From Agrobacterium cucumeris (GTDB lineage: Bacteria; Pseudomonadota; Alphaproteobacteria; Rhizobiales; Rhizobiaceae), in contig NZ_CP080387.1 in NCBI RefSeq assembly GCF_030036535.1, forward strand, positions 682,001 through 746,000: a DNA stretch of 64,000 nucleotides, in the 5' to 3' direction. Below, piece by piece: positions 16,914 to 25,708 of this stretch. Position 1 is the first letter of the stretch, and every line of letters begins with the position of its first letter. A program made the translations under genes and the position numbers. Below the pieces are notes generated by a model. It did not search any database and was not told where the DNA came from. It saw only the letters and a program-made list of their open reading frames with translations.

Positions 16914-18113
16914 TCAGGAAGCCTGCCTGCGCATGGTCTTCCAAAGTACGAGCAGCAGCACAAACGAAATGCCGATCAGCACGGAAGCGATGGTCAGCAT
17001 GGCCGAGACCCCGCCGCGATCCAGCGCCAGCGTGAAGATAACAGGCGCAAAGGCGATGGCGAGGTTCTGCGGCAGGGAAATGCGCGCGGCCTGAAGGCCA
17101 TATTCTTCCGGCGAAAACACCGCCAGCGGCAGGACCGCCCGGCTGACGGTGAGCACGCCTGCGCCAAAACCGAAGAATACGATAAAACCGATGAAAGCCG
17201 GCATGGCCGGCGCAAAGGCCAGCAGCAGCAGGAGCGACACGAGCAGCAGACAGAGGCCGATCATGGCGGTGACGAACGGGTTGCCGTGTTTGCCAAGCAG
17301 GAAATCCAGCCCGCGCGCGGTGATCGCAAGCACGCTGCGGGCGGATGCCAGCTGAACGGCCAGCGATTGTGTCGCCCCCGCCTGAACCAGCAGCAAGGGC
17401 AGGAGCGGCGACAGGCCGAAGGTCGTAAACGCGCTGATCGTCGTCATTGCGGCCAGAAGCATGAAGGCGCGGCGTGTATCGACGGGCGGGGGCGAAGCCC
17501 CGGTCACCTCCCGCGACCCCGTGGCCTTGCGGGCCGGCCGCCCGGGAAGCACGAAGACGTAGAGGGGCAGAAGCACGAAGAGTTGCAGACCGGCATAGGC
17601 GACAAGCGTGCCGCGCCAGCCGAGATGCTGGTCGGCAAGCGCGGTGACCGGTAGGAAAACCGCCGCCGAAAGCCCGGTAAACAGCATCAGCAGCGTCAGC
17701 AACCGGCCGCTTTCCGCCCCGACGCGCTCCACCACAGCGGCATGGGCGGCCGTCGTCAGGCCACAGGTGGCGGCAAAACCGATCACGGCCCAGCCGAGCA
17801 GATAACTTGCCACACCGCCCGCAAAGGCGAGCACGGTGAAACCGGCGGCAAACAGCAATGAACCCGCCACAAGCACGGGTGCCGCGCCGTGGCGCACCAG
17901 CGTTCTTCCCAGAAGCGGACCGCAGAGCGCGCTGATCGTCATCATGACGGTGAGGCCGGCGAAAACCGCCTCGTTGGCGATGGCCAGTTCCTGCCCGATC
18001 CGCGGGCCGAGCACGGCCAGCATGTCGAACCCGCTGCCCCAGCTGATGATCTGCCCAACCGCAAGCACGCCGATAAGGCGCGCGCGGGACGGGAAGGGAG
18101 CGGCTTCGGACAT
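16914..18113 (-). CDS. MFS transporter, oppositely oriented within the GTA cluster
   Basis: This 399-residue integral membrane protein has about 12 predicted helices (for example IGVLAVGQIISWGSGFDML near the start and LIGISFVLLLVLWKTMRRQ at the end). It carries the MFS loop GPLLGRTLVRHGAAPVLVAG between helices 2 and 3. The substrate is unknown; similarity of layout is to drug or metabolite efflux and CynX/NimT-type carriers. The ATG at 18113 is preferred because upstream residues lack hydrophobic character. It is convergent with the tail terminator gene and divergent from the tail tube gene, so it splits the structural operon in two. Its base use looks like that of the neighbours. Confidence 0.9.
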   Translation of the reverse strand: MSEAAPFPSRARLIGVLAVGQIISWGSGFDMLAVLGPRIGQELAIANEAVFAGLTVMMTISALCGPLLGRTLVRHGAAPVLVAGSLLFAAGFTVLAFAGGVASYLLGWAVIGFAATCGLTTAAHAAVVERVGAESGRLLTLLMLFTGLSAAVFLPVTALADQHLGWRGTLVAYAGLQLFVLLPLYVFVLPGRPARKATGSREVTGASPPPVDTRRAFMLLAAMTTISAFTTFGLSPLLPLLLVQAGATQSLAVQLASARSVLAITARGLDFLLGKHGNPFVTAMIGLCLLLVSLLLLLAFAPAMPAFIGFIVFFGFGAGVLTVSRAVLPLAVFSPEEYGLQAARISLPQNLAIAFAPVIFTLALDRGGVSAMLTIASVLIGISFVLLLVLWKTMRRQAS

Positions 18114-18205
18114 GATGAAAATCAGGGGTGCGGAATGCGGAGAAACAATTGGTAGCAGGCCCATTGCGGCCCGGCAACATCAATCGAAACGGTAAGGAGA
18201 ACAAC

Positions 18206-18613
18206 ATGGTGGCACAGAAGGGCAAGGACCTGCTGCTGAAGATCAACAGCGCCGGTTCCTATGTGACCGTGGCGGGGCTGCGAACAAAGCGGCTGGCCTT
18301 CAACGCGCAGGCCGTGGACATAACCGATGGCGAAAGTGCGGGGCGCTGGCGCGAGCTTCTGGCCGGCGCCGGCGTTCAGCGGGCGTCGCTGACGGCATCC
18401 GGCATCTTCAAGGATCAGGCGAGCGACGCGTCGGTACGCGGCGCGTTTTTTGCCGGCAGCATTCCGGGCTGGCAACTCCTCATCCCCGATTTCGGTACCG
18501 TGACCGGGCCGTTCCAGATCGTCGCGCTCGAATATTCCGGCCGCCACGATGGCGAGGTGCAATTCGAGATCGCGCTGGAATCGGCCGGTCCTCTCACATT
18601 CGGAGCACTGTGA
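18206..18613 (+). CDS. GTA major tail (tube) protein, TP901-1 family (g9)
   Basis: The 135-residue protein fits the TP901-1-like major tail protein: GKDLLLKINSAGSYVTVAGL at the N-terminus, then FNAQAVDITDGES, and a C-terminal beta-rich region ALEYSGRHDGEVQFEIALES. It would stack as hexamers into the non-contractile tail. AAGGAGA lies 7 bases before the ATG. It is the first tail gene after the transporter, so it probably needs its own promoter in the 92-base gap. Confidence 0.92.
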   Translation: MVAQKGKDLLLKINSAGSYVTVAGLRTKRLAFNAQAVDITDGESAGRWRELLAGAGVQRASLTASGIFKDQASDASVRGAFFAGSIPGWQLLIPDFGTVTGPFQIVALEYSGRHDGEVQFEIALESAGPLTFGAL

Positions 18614-18972
18614 TGCCGCAGGGTTTGCGTTACGGGCGGGCGAACCGCCATCGCGGCGAGATCGAGGCGCTGATCGACGGCGAAAGGCGCATTCTCTGCC
18701 TGACGCTCGGGGCGCTGGCCGAACTCGAAACCGCCTTTCAGGCCGATGATCTCACCGCGCTCGCTGAACGCTTTGCGACCGGCCGCATGAAGGCCGCCGA
18801 TATGATCCGGGTCATCGGCGCCGGCCTGCGCGGCGCGGGCAATCTCTTTTCCGACGAAGATGTGGCTGCGGCAACCGTGGAGGGCGGCATCATCGGCCAT
18901 GCCGCGATCGTCGCCGATCTTCTGACCGCCACCTTCGGCGGCGCGAAAGGAGAAACACCGCCGGACCCTTGA
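18613..18972 (+). CDS. GTA tail assembly protein (g10, gene transfer agent family)
   Basis: The 119-residue protein matches the small gene-transfer-agent family/Phage_TAC_11-like proteins: NRHRGEIEALIDGERRILCL, LTLGALAELETAFQADDLTA, then MKAADMIRVIGAGLRGAGN. It probably acts as a tail assembly chaperone. The ATG overlaps the stop of the tail tube gene by one base (TGATG), so the two are translationally coupled; a GTG one codon upstream is possible. Confidence 0.88.
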   Translation: MPQGLRYGRANRHRGEIEALIDGERRILCLTLGALAELETAFQADDLTALAERFATGRMKAADMIRVIGAGLRGAGNLFSDEDVAAATVEGGIIGHAAIVADLLTATFGGAKGETPPDP

Positions 18973-19181
18973 GTGCCGCAGCAGGCGAGGCGAGGCCCCG
19001 CCCTTTCCCCTGGGAGGCGGTCATCCATGCCGGCTTCTGCCTGCTGCGGCTTTCCTCCGAAACCTTCTGGCGGCTGACGCCAAGGGAGTTTTTCGCGATG
19101 ACGGGTGGCGCACGCGCCATCTCCCGCAGCCCCGATCGTCAGACGATGGAGGCGATGATGCGGCTGTTTCCGGACGGGTGA
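18969..19181 (+). CDS. GTA tail chaperone-like protein (g10.1, rcc01693 family)
   Basis: The 70-residue protein contains RPFPWEAVIHAGFCLLRLSS and ETFWRLTPREFFAMTGGA, as in the short rcc01693/Phage_TAC_6 family located between g10 and the tape measure in GTAs. It would start at a TTG overlapping the previous stop; the nearest AGGAG is about 15 bases upstream, so the start is weak and coupling is likely. The small size and W/F-rich core match the family. Confidence 0.85.
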   Translation: MSAAAGEARPRPFPWEAVIHAGFCLLRLSSETFWRLTPREFFAMTGGARAISRSPDRQTMEAMMRLFPDG

Positions 19182-19280
19182 GGTGGACTTGTCTCGTTGC
19201 GGAAGCGGGGCGTTTTTTTTGAAAACGGCCAGACAATTCAAAAACATATCGTTCCGATTTGAATCAGAAAGGCAAGCGCG

Positions 19281-19862
19281 ATGGCAGGCGAAGGATCTAT
19301 TGCGGAGAACCGCGAGGAGGCGGAAGCGCTTGCGGATGTTATGGGCGATCTCGAAAAGCGCTCCGAGCGGTTCGGGGCGGCGCTGACCAGCGCCCTGCAG
19401 GCCGCAACGACGGGTGGCAAGGGGCTGGACGATGTGCTGCGGGGGCTCGGCGAACGCCTGTCCGGCATGGCGCTTTCGGCCGGTTTGAAGCCGCTGGAAA
19501 ATATGATCGGCAATGCCGTTGGCGGGCTTTTGAACGGTGGCGGTTCCTTGTTTGCCTTTGCCGATGGTGGGGTGCCGGGGCGCGGCATCACGCCTTTTGC
19601 TGATGGCGGCGTGGTTTCCAGCCCCGCTTTTTTTCCGATGGGCGGTGGGCTGGGCCTGATGGGCGAGGCGGGAGCGGAAGCGATCCTGCCGCTGAAGCGC
19701 GGTTCTGATGGCGCGCTGGGTGTGGCCGCACCGGCGGGCGGTGGTGGTGCGCAGATCGTCTTCAACGTGACGGCCACCGATGCGGCGAGTTTTAAAAAAA
19801 GCGAAGGCCAGATCGCCGCCATGCTGGCCCGCAGCGTCGGGCGCGGCCAGCGCGGTTTGTGA
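19281..19862 (+). CDS. GTA tail tape measure protein, short (g11)
   Basis: The 193-residue protein has an N-terminal helical part with coiled coil (AEALADVMGDLEKRSERFGA, residues 14-33), a hydrophobic Gly-rich stretch LENMIGNAVGGLLNGGGSLF, and the tape-measure C-terminal motif PLKRGSDGALGV. It sets tail length; being far shorter than phage tape measures it implies a short tail like that of Rhodobacter GTA. AAAGG lies about 10 bases before the ATG. The 100-base gap in front contains a run of eight T. Confidence 0.88.
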   Translation: MAGEGSIAENREEAEALADVMGDLEKRSERFGAALTSALQAATTGGKGLDDVLRGLGERLSGMALSAGLKPLENMIGNAVGGLLNGGGSLFAFADGGVPGRGITPFADGGVVSSPAFFPMGGGLGLMGEAGAEAILPLKRGSDGALGVAAPAGGGGAQIVFNVTATDAASFKKSEGQIAAMLARSVGRGQRGL

Positions 19863-19907
19863 CGCATCGACCTTTCAACACAGCAAAAAGATTCCTGGAA
19901 CAACGAC

Positions 19908-20546
19908 ATGGCGGCATTTCATGAAGTGCGGTTTCCGCTGCGGCTGGCGCTTGGTGTGAGCGGCGGGCCGGTGCGGCGGACCGATATCGTTAATCTCTCA
20001 AATGGGCGCGAGAGCCGCAATCAGCGCTGGAAGAATGCGAGGCGCGCTTATGATGCCGGCTCCGGCATCCGCTCGGTGGCTGATCTTTACGAGGTGCTCG
20101 CCTTTTTCGAGGCGCGGCGCGGTGAGCTTTATGGTTTCCGCTTTCGTGACCCCGTCGATTGCAAATCCTGTCCGCCGGGCGGGACACCTGCCGCCACAGA
20201 TCAGAGGATCGGTACCGGCGATGGCACAACCGCACAGTTTCAGCTGGTGAAGACCTATGCCGATGCCGGCGGTGCCTTCATCAGGCGGGTGGAAAAGCCG
20301 GTCGAGGGCTCTGTCCTCGTTTCGGTCGAGGGGGTGAAGGTGCCGCCTTCGGATGTGTCGGTGGATCATCTAACCGGCACGGTGACGTTTCGTGCCGGCA
20401 AGGTGCCACCTGCCGGTGCGGCGATCCGGGCGGGTTTCGAATTCGACGTGCCGGTGCGCTTTGCGATCGATCGCATCGACGTCAACCTCACCGCCTTCGA
20501 GGCCGGCCGCATTCCCTCCATTCCCTTGATGGAAATCCTGCCATGA
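19908..20546 (+). CDS. GTA distal tail protein, DUF2460 (g12)
   Basis: The 212-residue DUF2460 protein begins FHEVRFPLRLALGVSGGPVR, with SLLDYEVLAFFEARRGELYG-like central text around ADLYEVLAFFEARRGELYGF and FRDPVDCKSC, and ends with the family-typical DVPVRFAIDRIDVNLTAFEA. In the Rhodobacter GTA this hexameric protein joins the tube to the baseplate. It overlaps the hub gene by 4 bases. Confidence 0.92.
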   Translation: MAAFHEVRFPLRLALGVSGGPVRRTDIVNLSNGRESRNQRWKNARRAYDAGSGIRSVADLYEVLAFFEARRGELYGFRFRDPVDCKSCPPGGTPAATDQRIGTGDGTTAQFQLVKTYADAGGAFIRRVEKPVEGSVLVSVEGVKVPPSDVSVDHLTGTVTFRAGKVPPAGAAIRAGFEFDVPVRFAIDRIDVNLTAFEAGRIPSIPLMEILP

Positions 20547-21427
20547 AGACCGTTCATCCGGCCCTAGCCACGCATCTGCAGGGCGATGCCACCACCACCT
20601 GCCATTGCTGGAAGGTGACGCTGAAGGATGGCGCCGTGATCGGCTTTACCGACCACGATGAGACGTTATCCTTTGCCGGCACGGCCTATCTGGCCGCCAG
20701 CGGTTTCGGGGCGAGCGACAGCGACAGCGAAACCGGGCTGGGTGCGAGTGCGGGCGAGGTGGCCGGCGGTTTTTCCAGCGAGGCGATCGCGGAGGATGAT
20801 CTGGCGGCCGGTCGTTTCGATGGCGCACGGGTGGAGCTTTTTCTCGTCAACTGGCAGACGCCGGATGAGTATATGCTGCTTTCCATACGCGAGATCGGCG
20901 AGGTGACACGGGCGGGCGGGGCGTTTCGCGCCGAGTTGCGCAGCCTTGCCCATCGCCTCGGCCAGCCGCAGGGCCGGGCCTATGGGCGGCGTTGCGATGC
21001 CGCACTGGGTGACCGGCGCTGCGGCGTCGATCTTTCGCGGTTCACCGGCAATGGCAGCGTGGTGGCGGTGGATGCGGTGAGCAACCTGCTGGTCTCGGGG
21101 CTTGATGCTTTCGCCGATGGTTTCTTCAGCAGGGGGAAGTTGCGGTTTTTGAGCGGCATACTCGCCGGCAAGGGGTTCGACCTCGACGGTCATGTGCGAC
21201 GCGACGGCGGCACGCTTCTGTCCTTCTGGCTCGCGCCGGAACGCATGCCATTGCCGGGAGACGGTTTTTCCATAACCGCCGGCTGTGACAAGAGTTTCGC
21301 CACGTGCCGAACGAAATTCGCCAATCACCTGAATTTCAGGGGCTTTCCGCACCTGCCGGGGGCGGATTTCGCCTATTCCTATGCCAGCGGCGGCCAGACC
21401 CATGATGGCAAGGCACTGTTTCCATGA
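20543..21427 (+). CDS. GTA hub protein, DUF2163/BR0599 family (g13), with four conserved-type Cys
   Basis: The 294-residue protein has an N-terminal DUF2163 domain (LKDGAVIGFTDHDETLSF, residues 27-44) and a C-terminal phage BR0599-type domain. Four Cys lie in two pairs: C151/C160 in RRCDAALGDRRCGVDL and C248/C255 in GCDKSFATCRTKF. In the Rhodobacter GTA hub these bind an iron-sulfur cluster. The ATG at 20543 overlaps the previous stop and the last codons overlap the peptidase start by 4 bases. Confidence 0.92.
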   Translation: MKTVHPALATHLQGDATTTCHCWKVTLKDGAVIGFTDHDETLSFAGTAYLAASGFGASDSDSETGLGASAGEVAGGFSSEAIAEDDLAAGRFDGARVELFLVNWQTPDEYMLLSIREIGEVTRAGGAFRAELRSLAHRLGQPQGRAYGRRCDAALGDRRCGVDLSRFTGNGSVVAVDAVSNLLVSGLDAFADGFFSRGKLRFLSGILAGKGFDLDGHVRRDGGTLLSFWLAPERMPLPGDGFSITAGCDKSFATCRTKFANHLNFRGFPHLPGADFAYSYASGGQTHDGKALFP

Positions 21428-21858
21428 GTGATACCGGAGAAAAAGTGCTGGCGCTGGCGCAGGGCTGGCTGGGCACGCCTTACCGGCATCAGGCCTCTTT
21501 GCAGGGTGTGGGCTGCGATTGCCTCGGCCTGATCAGGGGCATCTGGCGTGAACTTTATGGCGCGGAGCCGGAGCTGTTGCCGCCCTATGCGCCTGATTGG
21601 GCCGAACGCGGCGGTGAAGACCGGCTGATGGCGGCGGCGAAGCGCCACTTTCTGGCGGTGCCTGATATGGACGAGGCAAGGCAGGGCGACCTCTTGCTGT
21701 TTCGCTGGCGGGCCGATGCGGCGGCAAAACATCTCGGCATCCTCGCCGGGCCTCAGCATTTCATCCACGCCTATGAACAGGCCGCAGTGGTGTGTTCCAC
21801 GCTGGTGCCGGGCTGGAAGCGGCGCATCGCCGGTGTTTTCCGGTTCCCTAATCCCTGA
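21424..21858 (+). CDS. GTA baseplate NlpC/P60 peptidase (g14)
   Basis: The 144-residue protein has the NlpC/P60 layout: the Cys nucleophile in GVGCDCLGLIRGIW (Cys33) and the His in AAKHLGILAG. It is a cell-wall peptidase on the tail tip, thought to cut peptide cross-links in the recipient wall during DNA entry. No signal peptide is present, fitting a particle component. It is translationally coupled to the hub gene (ATGA). Confidence 0.92.
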   Translation: MSDTGEKVLALAQGWLGTPYRHQASLQGVGCDCLGLIRGIWRELYGAEPELLPPYAPDWAERGGEDRLMAAAKRHFLAVPDMDEARQGDLLLFRWRADAAAKHLGILAGPQHFIHAYEQAAVVCSTLVPGWKRRIAGVFRFPNP

Positions 21859-21873
21859 ATTTTCGAGGCAAGC

Positions 21874-24800
21874 ATGGCGACCATAGTTTTTCAGGCGGCG
21901 GGTGCGGCTCTCGGTGGCATTTTCGGCCCCGTGGGTGCCATCATCGGCCGGGCAGCGGGCGCACTGGCCGGCAATGCCGTCGACCGCGCTTTGCTGTCCA
22001 ACGGGCGCACCGTATCGGGCGCGCGGCTTTCGACGGCGCGCATTCCGGGGGCCGACGAGGGCGCTGCGATCAACCGGCTCTATGGCACGGCGAGGATCGG
22101 CGGCACGCTGATCTGGGCGACGCGGTTTGAGGAAAGCATCGAGGTGGAACGGCGCGGCGGCAAGGGCAATCGCGGCCCGAAGGTGGAGACCTATCGTTAT
22201 TTCGCCAATCTCGCCGTCGGCCTCTGCGAAGGTGAGGCGGCCATGGTGCGGCGCGTCTGGGCCGATGGGCGGGAAGTTGATCTGACCGGCATCGAGATGC
22301 GGTTTTACCCCGGCAGCGAAACGCAATTGGCGGATCCGCTGATCGAGGCGAAACAGGGCAGCGGCAATGCGCCTGCCTTTCGCGGGCTGGCCTATGTGGT
22401 CTTCGAGCGCCTGCCGCTCGACGACTATGGTAATCGTATTCCGCTGATGCAGTTCGAAGTCGTGCGGCCGGTCGGCCGGCTGGAAAAATCGATCCGCGCC
22501 ATCACCGTCATTCCGGGGGCAACGGAACATGGTTACGCCACGGCCCCCGTTTCGGAACGCACCGGCATGGGACAAAGCCGGGTGATGAACCGCAACGGTC
22601 TGACTGCAGCGACCGACTGGCAGGCGGCCATCGACGAATTGCAGGCGCTGTGCCCCAACCTGCAAAGCGTGGCGCTGGTGGTGAGCTGGTTCGGCACGGA
22701 TATGCGGGCGGGGGAATGCCGCATTCTGCCCGGCGTGGAAGTGGCGGCCCGCGATGGCGAAACGGCGCCATGGTCGGTTGCCGGCCTTTCGCGTGGTGAG
22801 GCGCATCCGGTCAGCCATCATGGCGGCGGCCCGGCCTATGGCGGCACGCCTGATGATGAAAGCGTGCTGCAGGCGATAGCCGACCTCAAGTCTCGTGGAT
22901 TGAAGGTCTGCCTTTATCCCTTCGTGATGATGGATGTTCCCGTCGGCAATGGTCTGCCGAATCCCTATGGCAAGGGTGAACAGGATGCTTATGGCTGGCG
23001 CGGGCGCATCACCTGTTTTCCCGCACCCGAAAGGCCCGGCTCGCCCGACCGCAGCGCTGCGGCGCGCCGGGAGGTCGAGCGGTTTTGCCACCGCGATGAG
23101 GGTTATCGCCGTATGGTGCTGCATTATGCGGCGCTTGTGGCGAAAGCGGGCGGGGTGGATGCTTTCCTGATCGGCTCGGAGCTGCGCGGGCTGACGCGCC
23201 TGCGCGATGAGAACGATGCCTTCCCCTTTGTGGAGGAGCTGGTGCGGCTGGCGGGTGATGTGCGCGCCATCATGGGACCGGCGGTGAAGCTGACCTATGC
23301 GGCGGATTGGAGCGAATATTTCGGCCATCAGCCGGCGGATGGTTCGGGCGATGTCTTTTTCCATCTCGATCCGCTCTGGGCGAGCCCCGATATCGACGCC
23401 ATCGGTATCGACAATTACATGCCGCTGTCCGACTGGCGCGACGAGGATGCCGCAAACGGCAATCCGGATGGCATGACTGGCCCGGATGATGTTGACGCTT
23501 TCCAACGCGCGATCACGGCAGGTGAGGGTTTCGACTGGTATTATGCCAGCGATGCCGATCGCGCCGCGCGGCGACGCACGCCCATCACCGACGGGCTGAA
23601 GGGCAGGCCGTGGGTCTTCCGTTACAAGGACATCAGGAACTGGTGGGGAAACCGCCATTACGACCGGGTGCGGGGCGTGGAGAAATCGACACCCACCGCA
23701 TGGGTGCCGGGCTCGAAACCCATCTGGTTTACCGAACTCGGCTGCCCGGCGGTGGACAAGAGCGCCGCGCGCCCGAATGTCTTTCCTGATCCAAAATCGG
23801 CGGAAAACGCCTTTCCCCATTTCTCCGGCCGGAACCGGGCAGACAGCCAGCAGCGGCGGTTTCTGGAAGCGCATCTCGACCATTGGGATCAGGGCGATAC
23901 GGCGATGGTGGATAAAAACCGGGTCTATCTCTGGACCTGGGATGCGCGGCCCTATCCCGCCTTTCCGCAGAATGGCGCGGTGTGGAGCGATGGCGGCAAC
24001 TGGCGCACCGGCCATTGGCTGAACGGCCGGCTGGGCACGGCGACACTTGCCGATACCATCGCTGCGATCCTGACCGATCACGGCTTTCCCGCTTTCGACG
24101 TCTCAGCCGTCAGCGGCGACATGACCGGTTATGTGCGGGGTGATGTGACCTCGGCGCGCGCCCTGCTGGAGCCGCTGATGGCGGCGTTTCAGCTGGATGT
24201 GGCAGAAGACGGCGGCACCCTGCGTTTCCGCTCCCGCAACACGGCGGTTTTGCCGGTCCGGGATATTTCCGTGCTTGCCGATCTCGATGGCGAGCCGCTC
24301 TGGTCGGAAAATCGCGGCCATGACAGCGATTTTGCGGCTGAAGTCATGCTGACCTCGTTCAACCCGGCGCTCGATTACGAGCAGGCCGGCGCGCGTTCCC
24401 GCCGCATCGATGATGCCGGCAGCCGGGTGATGCGGCTCGACCTCAACGCCGCCTTGCCGGCGGAAATGGCGGAAGCCGCCATCGAGGCGGTGCTGCGTGA
24501 CAACCGTCAGGCGCGGCGCACAGTGCGTTTTGCCCTGCCGCCTGCCGATATCACCTTGGAACCCGGCGATTGTATCCGCCTGTCGGAGAACATCTTTCCG
24601 CAGGCTCCGGCAGGCCGCTTTCTGGTCAGCCGCATCGAGGATGGCGCAGTGCGGCAGGTGGAGGCACGCGCCTTTTCCGCTGCCGTTTCGGCTTTTGCCG
24701 GCGTGGTGGATGAGCGGCGCGTTGGCAATGCAAGCGGTGCCGAGGGTTTTGCCCCGGAAGTGCTGTTTCTCGACCTGCCGCATCATGATGGCGTCGCGCC

Positions 24801-25674
24801 GGAGCATTCGGCGAGGATCGCAGCCTTCGCAAGGCCATGGCGGCCGATCCTCGTTTCCGCATCCTCCGGCACGGAAGGTTACCGGCAACGCGCCGTGCTC
24901 GATCAACCGGCCATGATCGGCGCGCTGACAATGCCGCTTTTGCCCGGCCCGTCGGGCCGGTTCGACCGGAAGAATGCCGTCCTGATCGACCTGCCTTTCG
25001 GCGGGCTCGCCTCGGCAAACGAGCTGTCGGTGCTGAACGGTGAAAACCGCATCGCCATCAAGGCCGCAAACGGCGTCTGGGAGATCGTCGCTTTTGCAAA
25101 GGCCGAAGAAATTGCGCCCTCGCGCTGGCGGCTCTCCAACCTCCTGCGCGGACTTGCGGGCACGGAAGATGCGTTGGCTGCGGGTGCGCCGGCGGGCGCA
25201 CCGGCGGTGATGCTGGATGCGGCGGTGCAGCCACTCGGCCTTGCCGTTGGCGAACGGGGACGGCGACTGAACTGGATCGTCGAGGCGGCGGGAAAGGCGG
25301 GCGCTTCGGCCGGGCCTTTCGCCTTCGAGGGTGGATTGCGGGCGCAGATGCCGCTTTCCCCGGTGCATCTTTCCGGCGAACGGAAAAAGGATGGCGTGCT
25401 TATCCGATGGAAGCGCCGGAGCCGGATGGAGGCCGATGGCTGGGATGCGAGCGACATCCCGCTGGACGAGCCTTTCGAGCGATACCGTGTCGAGGTGCTG
25501 GAGGGAGAGGCCGTCAAACGCGTGTCGGAGGTTTCCGAACCCCTCTGGTTTTATCCTGTCGCAGCCGAACTCACAGATTTCCCGGTACTGCGGGATCACA
25601 TTTCCGTGCGTGTCCGCCAGCTCGGCCGCGCGGTACCTCTGGGAGTGGTGGCGCAAGCCTTTCTCCCGCTCTGA
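21874..25674 (+). CDS. GTA megatron/host-specificity protein with TIM-barrel domain (g15)
   Basis: This 1266-residue protein starts with hydrophobic glycine-rich segments (residues about 10-35, AAGAALGGIFGPVGAIIGRA). It then has the tail-assembly region, a GTA TIM-barrel-like domain (about 230-560, with MVLHYAALVAKAGGVDAFLI and PIWFTELGCPAVDK), and a Phage-tail_3 and C-terminal receptor-binding part (residues about 750-1266). In GTAs it forms the tail-tip trimer that contacts the recipient and helps DNA cross the envelope. The length matches full-length gp15; no frameshift is seen. Confidence 0.95.
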   Translation: MATIVFQAAGAALGGIFGPVGAIIGRAAGALAGNAVDRALLSNGRTVSGARLSTARIPGADEGAAINRLYGTARIGGTLIWATRFEESIEVERRGGKGNRGPKVETYRYFANLAVGLCEGEAAMVRRVWADGREVDLTGIEMRFYPGSETQLADPLIEAKQGSGNAPAFRGLAYVVFERLPLDDYGNRIPLMQFEVVRPVGRLEKSIRAITVIPGATEHGYATAPVSERTGMGQSRVMNRNGLTAATDWQAAIDELQALCPNLQSVALVVSWFGTDMRAGECRILPGVEVAARDGETAPWSVAGLSRGEAHPVSHHGGGPAYGGTPDDESVLQAIADLKSRGLKVCLYPFVMMDVPVGNGLPNPYGKGEQDAYGWRGRITCFPAPERPGSPDRSAAARREVERFCHRDEGYRRMVLHYAALVAKAGGVDAFLIGSELRGLTRLRDENDAFPFVEELVRLAGDVRAIMGPAVKLTYAADWSEYFGHQPADGSGDVFFHLDPLWASPDIDAIGIDNYMPLSDWRDEDAANGNPDGMTGPDDVDAFQRAITAGEGFDWYYASDADRAARRRTPITDGLKGRPWVFRYKDIRNWWGNRHYDRVRGVEKSTPTAWVPGSKPIWFTELGCPAVDKSAARPNVFPDPKSAENAFPHFSGRNRADSQQRRFLEAHLDHWDQGDTAMVDKNRVYLWTWDARPYPAFPQNGAVWSDGGNWRTGHWLNGRLGTATLADTIAAILTDHGFPAFDVSAVSGDMTGYVRGDVTSARALLEPLMAAFQLDVAEDGGTLRFRSRNTAVLPVRDISVLADLDGEPLWSENRGHDSDFAAEVMLTSFNPALDYEQAGARSRRIDDAGSRVMRLDLNAALPAEMAEAAIEAVLRDNRQARRTVRFALPPADITLEPGDCIRLSENIFPQAPAGRFLVSRIEDGAVRQVEARAFSAAVSAFAGVVDERRVGNASGAEGFAPEVLFLDLPHHDGVAPEHSARIAAFARPWRPILVSASSGTEGYRQRAVLDQPAMIGALTMPLLPGPSGRFDRKNAVLIDLPFGGLASANELSVLNGENRIAIKAANGVWEIVAFAKAEEIAPSRWRLSNLLRGLAGTEDALAAGAPAGAPAVMLDAAVQPLGLAVGERGRRLNWIVEAAGKAGASAGPFAFEGGLRAQMPLSPVHLSGERKKDGVLIRWKRRSRMEADGWDASDIPLDEPFERYRVEVLEGEAVKRVSEVSEPLWFYPVAAELTDFPVLRDHISVRVRQLGRAVPLGVVAQAFLPL

Positions 25675-25708
25675 CAACTGCCTGAAAAACAACGCAAAGG
25701 ATGAGAGA

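Noticed and set aside
19190..19280. Run of eight T as a programmed frameshift between tail chaperone and tape measure genes
   Set aside because: The run lies after the stop of the preceding gene and no continuous fusion frame exists across it.
21379..24081. 900-codon open frame on the minus strand
   Set aside because: It is the antisense image of the GTA tail genes; long open frames against GC-rich coding DNA are common, and the tail genes on the other strand have clear families and overlaps.
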